Assembly (NCBI RefSeq): GCF_021134715.1
Contig: NC_060018.1
Span: 62,001-126,000, forward strand
Direction: 5' to 3'
Length of the DNA: 64,000 nucleotides
Origin: Daphnia pulex
Lineage: Eukaryota; Arthropoda; Branchiopoda; Diplostraca; Daphniidae
In this document: one piece after another, positions 1 through 11,044 of the stretch
How positions within the stretch are numbered: the stretch's first letter is position 1
Layout of the letters: every line of letters begins with the position of its first letter
Notes under the pieces: model-generated
The model's database searches: none
Told to the model about the DNA's origin: nothing
The model's input: the letters and a program-made list of their open reading frames with translations, nothing else
Made by a program: the position numbers and the translations under genes

Positions 1-2053
1 AGCGCATTTGCAAGTTGAGCAGGTGCAATCAAGTTCACTGCGTTTGATTCCACCATGCGCACTGTAAGTACTAATTTAATATAAGTCCTGTCGCCCGAAT
101 TTCCAATTTGGGAAATCCATCAACTCGACGACGGGCATTTAAATAAAATGAAAAGCGGGATGTTGACGTCGTCGAGTTATTAGTTAGCACACGGCACGCT
201 TCATTAACGTCCGCCTCAGCACCAGCGGCGGGCGCCATCCAAGATTTCAATTAACATTTTTCTCTCTCTTTTCCTCTGCTGCACAGCCAAATGAATAATG
301 CAGATATCCGCCGTCGCTTTACAAAAAAAAGTCGAGAAAAAGAGAAGCCTATGATGCAATAAACAGCGACAGGCGTGTGCGCCGACACGTCTGCCATTTT
401 TACCAACGCACACACCATTCTTTTCTTACATTTCTTTCAAATTTCTTTGTAGTACTTTAAGAGATGATTTCGCAGTTGTAGTAGTGGCAAAAGAGCGTGA
501 GAATGTTCCTCCCGCCACCCCGTCGAGACTTTCAAATCGGCAATTCAAAAAGCCACACGGAAAAAAATAAGAAAAAAAAAAGATCAAAAAGGTCGGCGGG
601 ACCGGGACTGAGGCGCGTCAACATTTGACCCGATTTTCTGAAATGTTTTTTCTCTGATTCGAATGCGGGAATCGTGGAATCGCATCACGAATCATTACAC
701 TGTGCGTCGAGTTGTTGTGTGATGTTTGTTCATCTGAGCCAATTCGATCGTGACATGCCGGCCGGCCTGTCCGCGGGAGCTGTAAATAATTATGGATTGG
801 ATTTCGGCGGCAGGCAGCAGCAGGAGCGCACGTGAGTCGAAACAGACCGAAACTTGGTTGGCTCACGCCACTCACGCCGCCACGCATAAATACAGTCTCA
901 CCAATATTTTATGAGATGGCTTCAAACTCATTCGTGTTGGCGCAGCTCATTGCCACCCGTTTCGTGAGCAAATGTGCGTCATTTCGGGAGGGAAATAAAT
1001 TTAAAAAACTAAAATTTTCAAATAAAACATGTCGACGTCGCAGAAACTCGAGAGCGACAACAGCTGCCCCCACGAGTTCAGTTACACGACGCGGCTTTCC
1101 GCTGCCAAAAGCTGAGATAATTTTTCAACCATTTTCGTGAATCTATTTAAAAAACGACAAGAGTGGAGAAACCGCTACTTCCGCGGTCACTGCCGTCGTC
1201 GCCCCCGTAGCGGATCTAATGGATTGGCAAAAACATGAGATGAATGAACCATTTGAAACAAATTTTTAAAACTTCCATTCAAGATGATGAAAGCCAAATG
1301 TCGTGCATTTCGTTTTTTAATGATGACGAACGACGTCGACTGTACCAAGATGAAAAAGAAAAAAAAAACAACCCAAATAATAATAATGGATCAAACAATC
1401 TAAATGAATGCTGCCGGGGAGCGAGGACCACCCAGTCGTAATTAGTCGTACAGAAGCAGCAGCAGCGAAATATTGGGGTAAGATGAAAGAATATTTAAAA
1501 GGCGCAACGTATTCTTGCAACGACACGTGAGACTGATGGATGGATGGATGGATCAAAAAGTAGATTGGCTTTTCCCCAACTGCTGGTCGCAAACAGTCTC
1601 AACACGGGAAACGCCAAAAAGTTATTTCAGTAGTTATTAAACCACAGGGCAATGAGACTCGCTGGGCTTGTTTCAACACGCTCAGAAATACTCGGAAATT
1701 CACTCGCCGATACACAAACCCGAAATTCCAAGGTCGAAGAAATGGGGAGCCATCCATCAAAATCCGAGCTCATTATATTAACAACTGGAATTGGCTAATA
1801 ATCATCGACCAAACCGCTAACAATCAATAAAAGTGCATAGAATATTAAAGAAGAAGAAGAACGGAAAAAGCCATGCGCACCACAGACGACTGGCGGGGGT
1901 ATGAATAAAAAGCGAGTAGAGCCACTTCTTCAACTCGAGGCATTGGCCGTTTGGGTGCTGTCAATTGAAGCGTTTTTTTGTTCATCTTTTGTTGGAAGTT
2001 GTTTGGGCATTCAAGTGTTGGAATAGCAACAACACATTGGAAAAAGATCACAA
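1..2053. other. Intergenic, no gene seen
   Basis: No spliced or unspliced coding model could be supported on either strand. The open frames here are short, overlap on both strands and carry no recognisable domain. A short tetranucleotide run (TGGA repeated about four times) lies near 1535-1551. The last few hundred bases are probably the promoter and 5' UTR of the HARBI1-like gene, but no TATA box or clear initiator was seen. Confidence 0.5.
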
Positions 2054-3864
2054 ATGAAAATTAGCGATGAATCGCCACCTTCCTTACCGGAAGAGTTGGC
2101 CAGCACCATGCCCCCGGAAATGGTCATGCAATTGATTCAAGTCTCTTCAGCCTTTCTCGTCACACTCAACTCGTATGTGGCGTCGACCCGCGAGATCGAC
2201 CGACGTGCCAGACGTCTACGACGATCTCGGATGCTGCTCCTCATGAGACTCATGCAGCTTAGAGAAGACAAATCTCAACGTTTGCTGGCTGCACCACCTC
2301 CACTGCCAATCCCGTTGCCAATACCCAGAATAGTTAAACCCCCAACGGTGGGCAACAAGTAAGCAACTTACCTTTCTTCTTTTTATTACGATTCACCAGT
2401 CACTCATCCATGTGTGATTCTTCGCAGGTTCTGGGAGAGAGAGGTTCCACGATTTTCAGAGGCCCAGTTTCAGAAAGAGTTCCACGTCAGTAAAAGAACC
2501 TTCAACTACCTCTGCAACGCTCTGAGGCCCACACTGTCCAAACGAGATGCCAACCTGAGAGCCCACGTGCCTCTGGAGAAGCGAGTGGGGGTTGCCCTGG
2601 CCTTGCTGGCATCCAAAAATGAATACAAGAATGACTACAGCGTCATTGCACACACATTTGGAATCAGCAAAAGCTCAGTTGCCATAATATTCAAACAGTT
2701 TTGCAATGCTGTTGTAGATATCCTGTTTGGTAAAGTCGTCCAGTTGCCCTCTGGCCCTGGTTTCCGAGAAGAAGCCGACAAATTTGAACTCAGGTGCGTT
2801 TTCTTTTCATCACGTTTTATTTTATAATTGATTCACGTTTAATTAATTTTTTCCGTTTTGGTAGATATTTGTTCCCGGACACGATCGGTGTGGTGGGAGC
2901 CACTCACTTACCAGTGGCCACCCCACGTAATTGCGGTGCAGGTTACACAAATTCGTCTGGTTGGAATTCCATCGTCCTGCTGGGTGTGGCCGGTTACAAC
3001 AACAAACTTGGCTACGTTTGCATCGGCCAGCCGGGCAGCACGGACAATACGGCGGTACTCAAGGCCTCGCAACTGTACAAAACCGCCCAAAAAGGCAAAC
3101 TCTTCCCAGCCGACGAGGATCTGCATTTCCTGGCCGACCACACCTTCCCCCTCCAGAATTGGCTCCTGACGCCCTACCGCATGGATGAAGTCTGCGATCG
3201 TGAGTCGTACAAGACGCTCAACCAACACCTGAAAAACGCCCACAAATGTGTGGAAACGAGTTTCGAACGTCTCAAAGGTTCGCTCTCACACGTTCTCACT
3301 GACTCTTTCATTAACTCGTTTCATTAATAAAAATTCCTTTGGTTGCTGCAGGTCGATGGGGTTTGCTCCTCAAGGGTTGCGATTTGGCCATGGACTTTAC
3401 CAAAGTCGTTCAAGTCTGCTGCGTCTTGCATAACCTGTGCGAAGAAGCCGGCGACATGTTTTTCGAGCACTGGTCAGTTGTTGATTCTTTGAATGAGCAA
3501 AGGACAGGAATTGACGTGTTGTTCTCTTTTATTAACCCCCTCGACCAGGTACGGAACGGTGCGGACGTTTGACGCTGCCCACCCGCAGCCGAAATCGAAA
3601 GCGGCGCCGATGCACGTCCGAGACGAGGACGACGACGAGGACGAAGAAGATGAAGAAGAGTACGAAGAAATGCTGGCGGAAGCAGGTGCCAAACGTGACC
3701 GACTGTCTGAGCGTTTGATTGTCAGTGCCGCCGCTGCGGCGGCCAGTCAAGCGGCGACGGCCTTACCCCCATTGGCTCTCAATCGGCCGGACAACAGACG
3801 GAATTCTTACCCTTCGCCACTGACAGAGCACAGCTTCTCACAAGACGATTCAGACATGTACTAG
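2054..3864 (+). CDS. HARBI1-like PIF/Harbinger transposase-derived protein
   Basis: Five exons joined in phase: 2054-2358, 2428-2793, 2865-3277, 3352-3472, 3549-3864 (506 aa). Residues 1-102 are a poorly conserved Arg/Leu/Pro-rich N-terminus. Residues 103-224 are a helix-turn-helix region (FHVSKRTFNYLC; later FGISKSSVAIIFKQF), usual upstream of the nuclease in this family. Residues 225-402 form a DDE_Tnp_4 (HARBI1-type) nuclease fold, with IGQPGSTDNTAVL, LADHTFPLQNWLLTPY and VETSFERLKGRW. The tail (403-506) has a long Asp/Glu run and an Ala-rich stretch. Family members use a D-D-E triad. D315 and E354 are present, but the first Asp, normally in a GxxDGTH context, is Gly235 (GVVGATH). The frame is intact and introns are normal, so this looks like a host gene rather than a live transposon. 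Start chosen at the first ATG of the open exon (CACAAATGAAA); an upstream exon is possible. Confidence 0.85.
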
Positions 3865-4009
3865 TTTTATTATTAAAAATTCAATCAGCTCAAAATCGAC
3901 AAGAAGAATTTGAGGTGAAAGAAGAATCTGCAATCGATTTCTGTTGGTGAAGAAAAAAGTTCTTTTTTTAATTTAAAATGAAGACGTGACTTGTTTGCCG
4001 TTGTTTATG

Positions 4010-4038
4010 TGCGTGCGTGTGTGTGTGTGTGTGTGTGT
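4010..4038. repeat. (TG)n microsatellite
   Basis: An uninterrupted GT run preceded by GCGTGCGT, in the intergenic or 3' UTR sequence after the HARBI1-like gene. Confidence 0.95.
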
Positions 4039-5494
4039 AAATTTCAGAAAATGAAATAATTTACTTCGATGGCCAAATGAATTTGAAATTTCTCTTTTTT
4101 TTTACAAACGGGTTTATTTTCGCCTTTTTTATGTTGTAATCATTCGTATCGTCCGTACATAAATGACATCAACAGTTTTTTAGCGCGCGCAGAAAAAACA
4201 AAATTTTTTCCTTGATTTTTTTCTCAAAACAGGTTAGAATTGAATAAGGGAGGGGTGGTGGGGGAGGATCTGGCCTTTATTTTAGTTTTTTTGTCTTTTT
4301 TCTTTCAAAATTTTGTTCACTTTTTTAAATCTTTCCCTCCTTCAAACGACGTCACACGGTACACTTCTGTCTTTCTTGTGTCTTCTAAATAGCTAAACGG
4401 TGGCGTGTGTGTAGAATCAGAGAGAGAGAGTCGCGGGGCAGTATAAGGAAACTGAAAAATGTTCGACGAAACAAAAAAATTCATTTGGGAGGAGAATGAA
4501 AATATAAACTGAAATGAAAAACGAACGATTCATGAAAAAATACAGTCAAAAGAATCCGCCAAAATGGTTAAGATAATAATACTGCACACTCCATTGAAAT
4601 CTGGGGATCAACGAGGGGATTTTTTTTTGCCTGTGTGATATATAAAAAGGAAGAGAAAAAAACAGGATGGCATCAACATTTTTCTGTTTTCTTGTTTGAA
4701 GCGAAACAAAAAGAAATTCTTCAAAATATTTTTTGATGGCTGGTCGAGAGAGGGGGTTTGGTGGTGGCCGAGAATAATATTTCCAAAGTAAAGAGCCGGA
4801 AGGAAAGAAAACGGAACGGGGGACGAGGCGGTTCAACAAGTTCAAAAAATTGCACACTGAAAATCGGGGTGGGGGAGGATCAAGTAGAAAAAAAAGAAGA
4901 TACACAATCAAAAACGGAGAGGTCGGTTTCTCATTTTATCGCTGAAAACCTGCTGCAAAAAATCAGGAAAAAGGGAAAAAACACAGATGATGTAATAATA
5001 ATAATAAACGGGACAAGGAGAGAGAGAGTGAAAAAAGATAATGAGTATTCCTTACATTAGCGTTTTGGTTAATGCATGCCTGAATACACGAAATATTATT
5101 ATTAATTATTATTATTAAATGGAGGGCTAGGAAGAGACAAAACTCAAAGAAAAATAAAGAAAAAATTCAAAAAACGAAACCAAACAATTTGTGGTTCGTG
5201 GTGTGTGGCAGGGGTGTCACTTTCGCAGCGCAGCGGTGGCTTCAAACGCAAAGAGGATGGGGAGAACATCAGCAGCAGCAGCACAATGAGATATAGATAG
5301 AAAAAGGACATTTTTGCACTTTGCATAGTACATTACACAAAGCCGATTCTTGTTTATCTAAAAAATTTAAAAAAAGGAGAGAAAACAAAAATCTGGTTTT
5401 TCAACTACTTGAAAAGAGATAGATAGACGAGAGCGTGGAAAGAAAAAAGGAAACGAACAATCTTATATAATCGTAATAGATCCACAGCCGAAAA

Positions 5495-5510
5495 ACACAC
5501 ACACACACAC
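5495..5510. repeat. (AC)n microsatellite
   Basis: About eight AC units; further AC/GT tracts lie at about 5752-5760 and 5790-5804 in the same intergenic stretch. Confidence 0.9.
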
Positions 5511-6710
5511 GAAATACACACGCACGCCATAGTCTCTCCTGTCTGAAAAAATGCTCCCCCTTTCCCGACACACAAATGGAAAAAGTGAAAAACACACGAC
5601 ATTTTGGTTTTTTGATCGGCTTCGAAATGAAACGTCAATGCGACAAGAAAAACGAGTTTTTTTTTTAGCAGCTGAGTTGATTTTGTAAGAAAAAATTTTC
5701 GACGATAATTTTTGTAGTAGTAAAGCATATTCACGTTGTTCTGTTTGTAAAACACACACACTCGAGTGGGGGGGATTTGTAGTTCTTTCTAGTGTGTGTG
5801 TGTGTTTCCGGAAGCGATGGATGACGAGGGAGGAGGGAAGAACTCGGTGCAAAATAAATTTTTCTTCTAACCGTTTTCACTTTCTTCTCTTTTTGGCCCT
5901 TTGGATCTTGGCGAAAAATAAACAAACTGTCGGCTCTTTACGATAGATATAAAGCTGCCTCTTTTAAATTTGACACATCGCAAAAAACAAACGAAAAAAT
6001 TAATAAACAGGTAAGGAACGGAGGAGGGGGAAACAAAAAGAGTGTGCACGAAGCGGTCGAAAGTGATGGACTTTTTGGTTACGGATTCAACCAACAAAAA
6101 AAATAGGGTGGGGGGACTCAATAATAATAACATCCAGACCGAAAGAATAAGGCAAGAGAATTTTAAATTAAAGTGTTAAAAAAAAAAAGGAAATAAGGGA
6201 AAAAGCCCAACTATCTAGGCGGAGTGTTTGCTGATTTAAAAAAAGGAAAAATTTCACACACGCTCAACAAAAAGGATATTTGGTAGTCCCCTGAAAAAGA
6301 GACACAACAATATAGTACGAAGGGAAGAGAAGAGTCCGGACACACTTTGCACACACAAAAGAAGAGAAAAAGAGAAAAAACATGTTTCAAACTCTTTTTT
6401 TGTTTCTCATACGATTTTTCCTTAATTATTTTTTTAATCTTTTTGCAATTTTGTCGTCGTAGTAATTTTGTTTTTCATCATCACCTTCCGGAAGCTCCGT
6501 GAGTGTGAGGTTGGAAGGGGTTTTCTTCATTTCTTCTGGCATTTTTTTTCTTTTGTAGTGGTTGTCGTTCTACACACAGGCACACACACAACAACAACAA
6601 CAACTGGGGCGGGAGGAGATTTGATGAAAGTAGAGGAGGCGGTGGTGTGGTGAAAAGCGATAGGAAAACCAAGAAAAAATATTTCTTCCATCGCTTAGTT
6701 GTTTTGTTTT

Positions 6711-8838
6711 TTACATCGTGTCGTGCCTGCTCTTGGGAATGCCCAGAATGTCGCTGGAGAAAGGGTGAACGGCCATCGGGGCGTTGGAAGATGCGGCTCC
6801 TTTGCCGGACGAGCCGTTGTTGTACCATCCGCCACCTCCGCCGCCCGTCCCACTGTTGCCGGCGCCCATCATCGTATTGACGACGCCTTGCTGGTAGGCC
6901 GGTGAGAGCGGATAGGAAGCCGGGCTGGCCATCTGTCCGGCACTGGATGGCGACGGTGACGGCTGGTTCATGCCGCCGTAAGGGTAGTGGTGTCCGGCCG
7001 AGGCCGATCCCATGTTGGTGGCCGCGCCGGGCCCGTCGACCATGCCGTGCATCTTGTTCATCCCGGAGTTGCCGACCATGGGCGGATTGCTGTACGAGTG
7101 CGAGTAGGCGGGTGAGTTTGAACAGGAGGAAGACGGGTTGGATGGCGTCTTGGAACCCGAGGCTTGGTTGTTGTTGTTGCCTCCACCTTGTTGCGTCCCA
7201 CCAACAACTCCAGAGTGGAGACCGCTGCTTCCGGCTGTCGTGCCACTGCCGCCGGCTCCACCTTGTGAACCGGCGCTGTTGTTGTTCTGCACCTCCGGTT
7301 TCGATGAAAAACTGGGCATGTGTCCGCCAAACATTTGCGTCATGTTGGAGAAAAAGGCCGTCACGGCTTGCATCATGGCTGCTTCACTGGCCGCTCGCTC
7401 TTGCTGCAGTTTCAGGTGCTCCTCTTCGATCTTCAGCATGGCCTTTTTTTTAAAAGATGGATACAACAACACGTCAGTCAGGACCAACAACAACAAACAA
7501 GTCGACTCTTTTAATACCTGCATCAAGGAGAGGAGCATGGTACTGGTGCCATGTTTCGGTCGCTTGGCCGGTCGGCGAGGATCGTCCACGGGCGAAATGG
7601 GTCGTCTTTTTAATCCGGTAGGACCCAATAGAGGCGGGTGATGGCCACCGAGACCGTGGGGCAGGTCGGATGGACCCATTGGCCCAGCCATGTGTCCGTT
7701 TGGAGGGGCGTCGTTGTGCTCACTGCCGGCAGACGAACCAGATTCCGGCATCGAAACGGAACTGTCGTCGTCGTTGGATCGCGACGATCCACCACCAGCT
7801 CCTCCGCCGACACCCCGCCGGCCACCACCTCCGTCTACATTGCAGGCGAGTGGCTCGTTTGGCTCTTCCATTGACATACTAAGGAACATACCTGATGGCA
7901 CAAGTAGGAAAAATAATATTATAGACTTTGACATTTCGCATAGTTTTGAACAAGAAAACTTTACCTGGATGATGGTGTGAGGCCCCAGGTCTCGCTTCTG
8001 GTTCTGTGTAAGAGTGTGATCCTGCATCGTAGGAATCCCCAAATTCTGTCCTCCCTTCTAGGAATTTGGCTAGGACTGGGTAATATGGCCAATCTGGAAC
8101 TCCTTCACCTGCAGGTAGGTTGGGATCAGAGAAGGGAAAACGAAAAACAAAACCAACAATCCAACATTAGCAATTTATCCAACAAGTCTTGTAAATGGCA
8201 AGCAAAAAAGCATCAGTGGGGGGGTGGACAACAAACTCGTGCAACACTCCCTCTCTCAAATCCAGACTCGGTCACCACACAGGCATCATCAACACACTGT
8301 GCACTGCACGCAAGTAGAGCTGGTTGAAAAGAAATGCATCCCAGACAGCACTTGAGAGTGATGGCCCGGCAGAGAGAGAAAGGGTTGCAGAGTCTGTGAG
8401 CACTGGTGACTCGTGTTTGGCTGTTGGTGGGAGTGTGAAACTGTGAGGAGTAGACACAAAGGAATCGGTGAGGAGACCAGAGTGTGTTGTGACGTTGCTG
8501 GTAGGGGTTTGTTGGGTGGGATGGAAATAAGTCACACGATGGGATGCAAAGTCTTCACCTGAAAGGTATCCTCTCTTGAGTTTGGTGTATTTGGCTCTGA
8601 GGTTTCCGACGCGCACTTTGCATTCCTCTGGCCCACGGTTGTAGTTCATGGCCTTCATTCGTTCACTGATAACGAGCCAGAGCCGGCCAGTCCTGTGTCC
8701 TTTGCCCAGTTCAGGGTGGGTCCCACCGTTAGTGTAGTGAGTCCACAATTCGAGTAGCCGAATCGTTTCTTCATAACCGAAATTCTTCTTGCGCGGGCTA
8801 TGCTGCAAATGCATTTGTAGTGAACTGGCGGCAGCCAT
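6711..8838 (-). CDS. Myb/SANT-like (trihelix) DNA-binding protein
   Basis: Four coding exons on the minus strand: 8838-8559, 8108-7965, 7891-7518, 7442-6711 (509 aa). Residues ~17-90 are a Myb/SANT-like (Myb_DNA-bind_4/trihelix) domain. It contains YEETIRLLELWTHY, GRLWLVISERM and EECKVRVGNLRAKYTKLKR, the usual three-helix pattern ending in a basic helix. Residues ~142-260 are Gly/Ser/Pro-rich and carry an RRPAKRPK nuclear-localisation-like cluster. Residues 267-310 are a charged helix (MLKIEEEHLKLQQERAASEA), a likely oligomerisation segment. The C-terminus is rich in Asn, Gly and Ser. Start is the ATG at 8838 (CAAAATGGC, good context) although the frame is open further upstream. Exon 2 is short; its frame gives EGVPDWPYYPVLAKFLEG and fits phase 1 on both sides. 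Likely a transcription factor or chromatin protein; target unknown. A partnership with the neighbouring HARBI1-like protein is inference only. Confidence 0.8.
8109..8558 (-). other. Intron 1 of the Myb/SANT gene, flanked by a 9-bp direct repeat
   Basis: The 450-bp intron has the sequence CAGGTGAAG across the donor (8561-8553) and again across the acceptor (8111-8103). Reading straight through the donor, the exon 1 frame stays open for about 286 nt to a stop at 8274-8272, giving a Ser/Thr/Pro-rich tail. A read-through isoform carrying only the DNA-binding domain is therefore possible. Confidence 0.75.
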
Positions 8839-10980
8839 TTTGGCTTGATTTTTTTGTTCACACACACCTTGGCTGTACACTCTAGCCTCTGTAGTCTGTA
8901 TGTGTGTGTATGTGTGTGTAGTCTGTATACTAGTGTATGTGTGTGTGTATTCCTTCCCCTTTCAACTCGCCACTTCTTTTATGTGCTTTGCCTTGCTGCT
9001 TGGGCTGTGCAGTCTCCCTGCACACAGCGCTCTGAAGCGCACTCAAGCCAACGCCAACTCGGCGGCGTTGCCAAACTCTCTCCCAACGCTTCTTCTTCTT
9101 CTTTATTCTTTCTTCTTCCCTCCCTTTTTTTCCCGTCGTTCACCATACAACACACACACGCGTTTCACACTAGTAGTACCGACTGGCAGAGAGAAAACCA
9201 CAATGGCACACAGGCGGGAAACGACACACAAAACGAGACGCAGCTTGTCACAGTTGTTGTTGTCACTTTCTATTCTTCTGTTGTTGGCTCCTCACTATTT
9301 GGAAACGGGTTTCTCATATTATCCTTTTTTGTTTTTCTTCAAATTTAATAATGGCTGCGTCGAGTCCAATGAAATAGACAACAACAACTCGGTCGGGATT
9401 TTCTCCAAAAACTGATGGTGATCATCATGGGTGATGGCTGGTTATAACATTCGAACGCCCCAGCAGCAGCAGCAGCCCCAACCAACCAAACCAAGAGTCG
9501 CGAGGATGAAAATGCTCCCAGTTTATTCCATCTATCACCCAGTTGGCGTTGCACGCACACTCCAGCAGGCAGACCACCCTCTTTCTCTCCCTTCTTTCTT
9601 TCTTTCCACCCTCTTGACACTCCCCTCTACCCAATCCCACACGCAGTTCTTCCAACTCTCGACCGAAAAACTCTACACCAGTTGTGGGCTGTGAAGCTGC
9701 TCCTTCTCTTCTTCTTCGGCCAATTGATTACATCATTCGATAACGACGGCACGGATCGGAAGGCATGTTTTAACGCAGCCCCAACAACAACAACACGGAA
9801 ATGGAGACTGTACAGCAGCCCTTTTATTCTTCTATAAGAGAAAAATGGACGAAGAAAAACGGTGGGCGAACGACTGTTGCTGTGTGATGGCAAGACAATG
9901 TCATAAGACGTGATGAAATTATCTCTGTAGGTACCTTTCAGCTGAACAAGGAGAAACAACTGCCTAAATCGATTATCATCTGTGCTCTTATAATAAACTT
10001 GCACTGCGCCCTGCCAGCACCGACTCGTAGCAGGCTAGACTATACACTCACGGCATTAATAAATTAAACAAAACTTTTCAGACTTATTGGCCTGCGTAAT
10101 GCAATGAAAAGATAAGGTATTTTTCAAATGACCTTTAGTTATTTGTTAATATTCAGATATAAGTACAGGCACACTACTAGTTATTATATATAGGATGTGT
10201 AGCAACATTCCCACACGTCGCTTGTTTTACTTGTTTATCCATTTTTAAATTATTTTTCATTTTCATTATTATCTGAAAATGGCCGCACTACGGAAGGGCG
10301 GGGCGTTTGAATGAATTTCGACTCGTATTATACACCAAAAAACATAACAAAACAGGTTTAGTCCAGCATCTCATATTTGCCGCCCGAGATGTGCCTGTGC
10401 ATGTATAGCTATACAGTTCATGTAGCCCAACATAAATCGACTCTGTTTCCTGCAAGTTCCATTTTAACTTGAATCCTAAAGTTTTGAATTACACGCAGCC
10501 ATTAAAAGACTTTAACAGTTACAACAGCAGGGCTCTGTGCAGGTCTAATGGACGGCTGACTGACACCTTCTGTTTCTTTTCTCTTTCCAAATGGCCGGCT
10601 GGATTATTGTAAAAAACGTTGGCAGGTCTAATAAGTCTACCAGCAGATGATCTAATATTCCATGCCATAATTCTTCTTAAAAACAGTTGCGACATACGAG
10701 AGATTAAGGAAAGCGGACCTTATTTTATTGGTGTGCACCCGGAACCTGGTCGGCGATCAAAAGGACATTGAACTTGACACTTGGCAGCATAAAATCAACA
10801 ATCGGAGAAAGGGGTAAAGATGCGGGATGCAAAACGGCCAACAAATCCGTGCCCTTGTTGTATATTTACATTCCCCAAAGCCAATAATTGCACACGGCTC
10901 CTAACCAGGTGTTGGTGAAACAGCTGTCACGACCGCACTCACGTGCTCCGATACAATTTTACCCATAGACAATCGAGGCT
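8839..10980. other. Intergenic; Myb/SANT upstream region
   Basis: TG-rich simple sequence at about 8895-8950 lies just upstream of the Myb/SANT start. From there to the trypsin promoter no coding model could be supported. Open frames around 8845-9415 and 9627-10004 overlap on both strands and are rich in Ser, Leu and Phe, as expected of pyrimidine-rich non-coding DNA. Confidence 0.5.
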
Positions 10981-10981
10981 C

Positions 10982-11019
10982 TATATATTTAAAAGACGAC
11001 CGATACGTTTCAATCAGTC
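10982..11019 (+). promoter_or_regulatory. TATA box plus initiator of the trypsin gene
   Basis: TATATATTTAAAA at 10982-10994 is followed by the arthropod-type initiator TCAGTC at 11014-11019. Counting the A at 11016 as +1, the TATA element lies about 25-34 bp upstream, the normal spacing. The ATG at 11045 would then leave a 5' UTR of about 29 nt, short but common in secreted-protease genes. Confidence 0.8.
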
Positions 11020-11044
11020 GTCCGATCGTCGGAGTAGTAGAAAA

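Larger units (their letters stand above)
3865..6710. other. Intergenic / 3' UTRs between convergent genes
   Basis: A/T-rich sequence between the stop codons of the HARBI1-like (+) and Myb/SANT (-) genes. It holds dinucleotide repeats, many A- and T-runs and several AATAAA-like hexamers, for example near 5150. It probably contains both 3' UTRs; their ends could not be set. No transposase terminal repeat or further coding exon was seen. Confidence 0.5.

Noticed and set aside
2794..3327. Plus-strand 177-codon frame as a separate gene
   Set aside because: Its first codons are intron sequence; residues from YLFPDTIG on are exon 3 of the HARBI1-like gene in correct phase.
2054..3864. The HARBI1-like locus as an active Harbinger transposon
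   Set aside because: First catalytic Asp missing, several spliced introns, and no terminal inverted repeats or target-site duplication seen around the gene.
4546..6133. Overlapping minus-strand frames in the sequence between the HARBI1-like and Myb/SANT genes
   Set aside because: Phe/Ser/Leu/Cys-rich translations of poly-A, AC and GA tracts; more likely 3' UTR and intergenic DNA.
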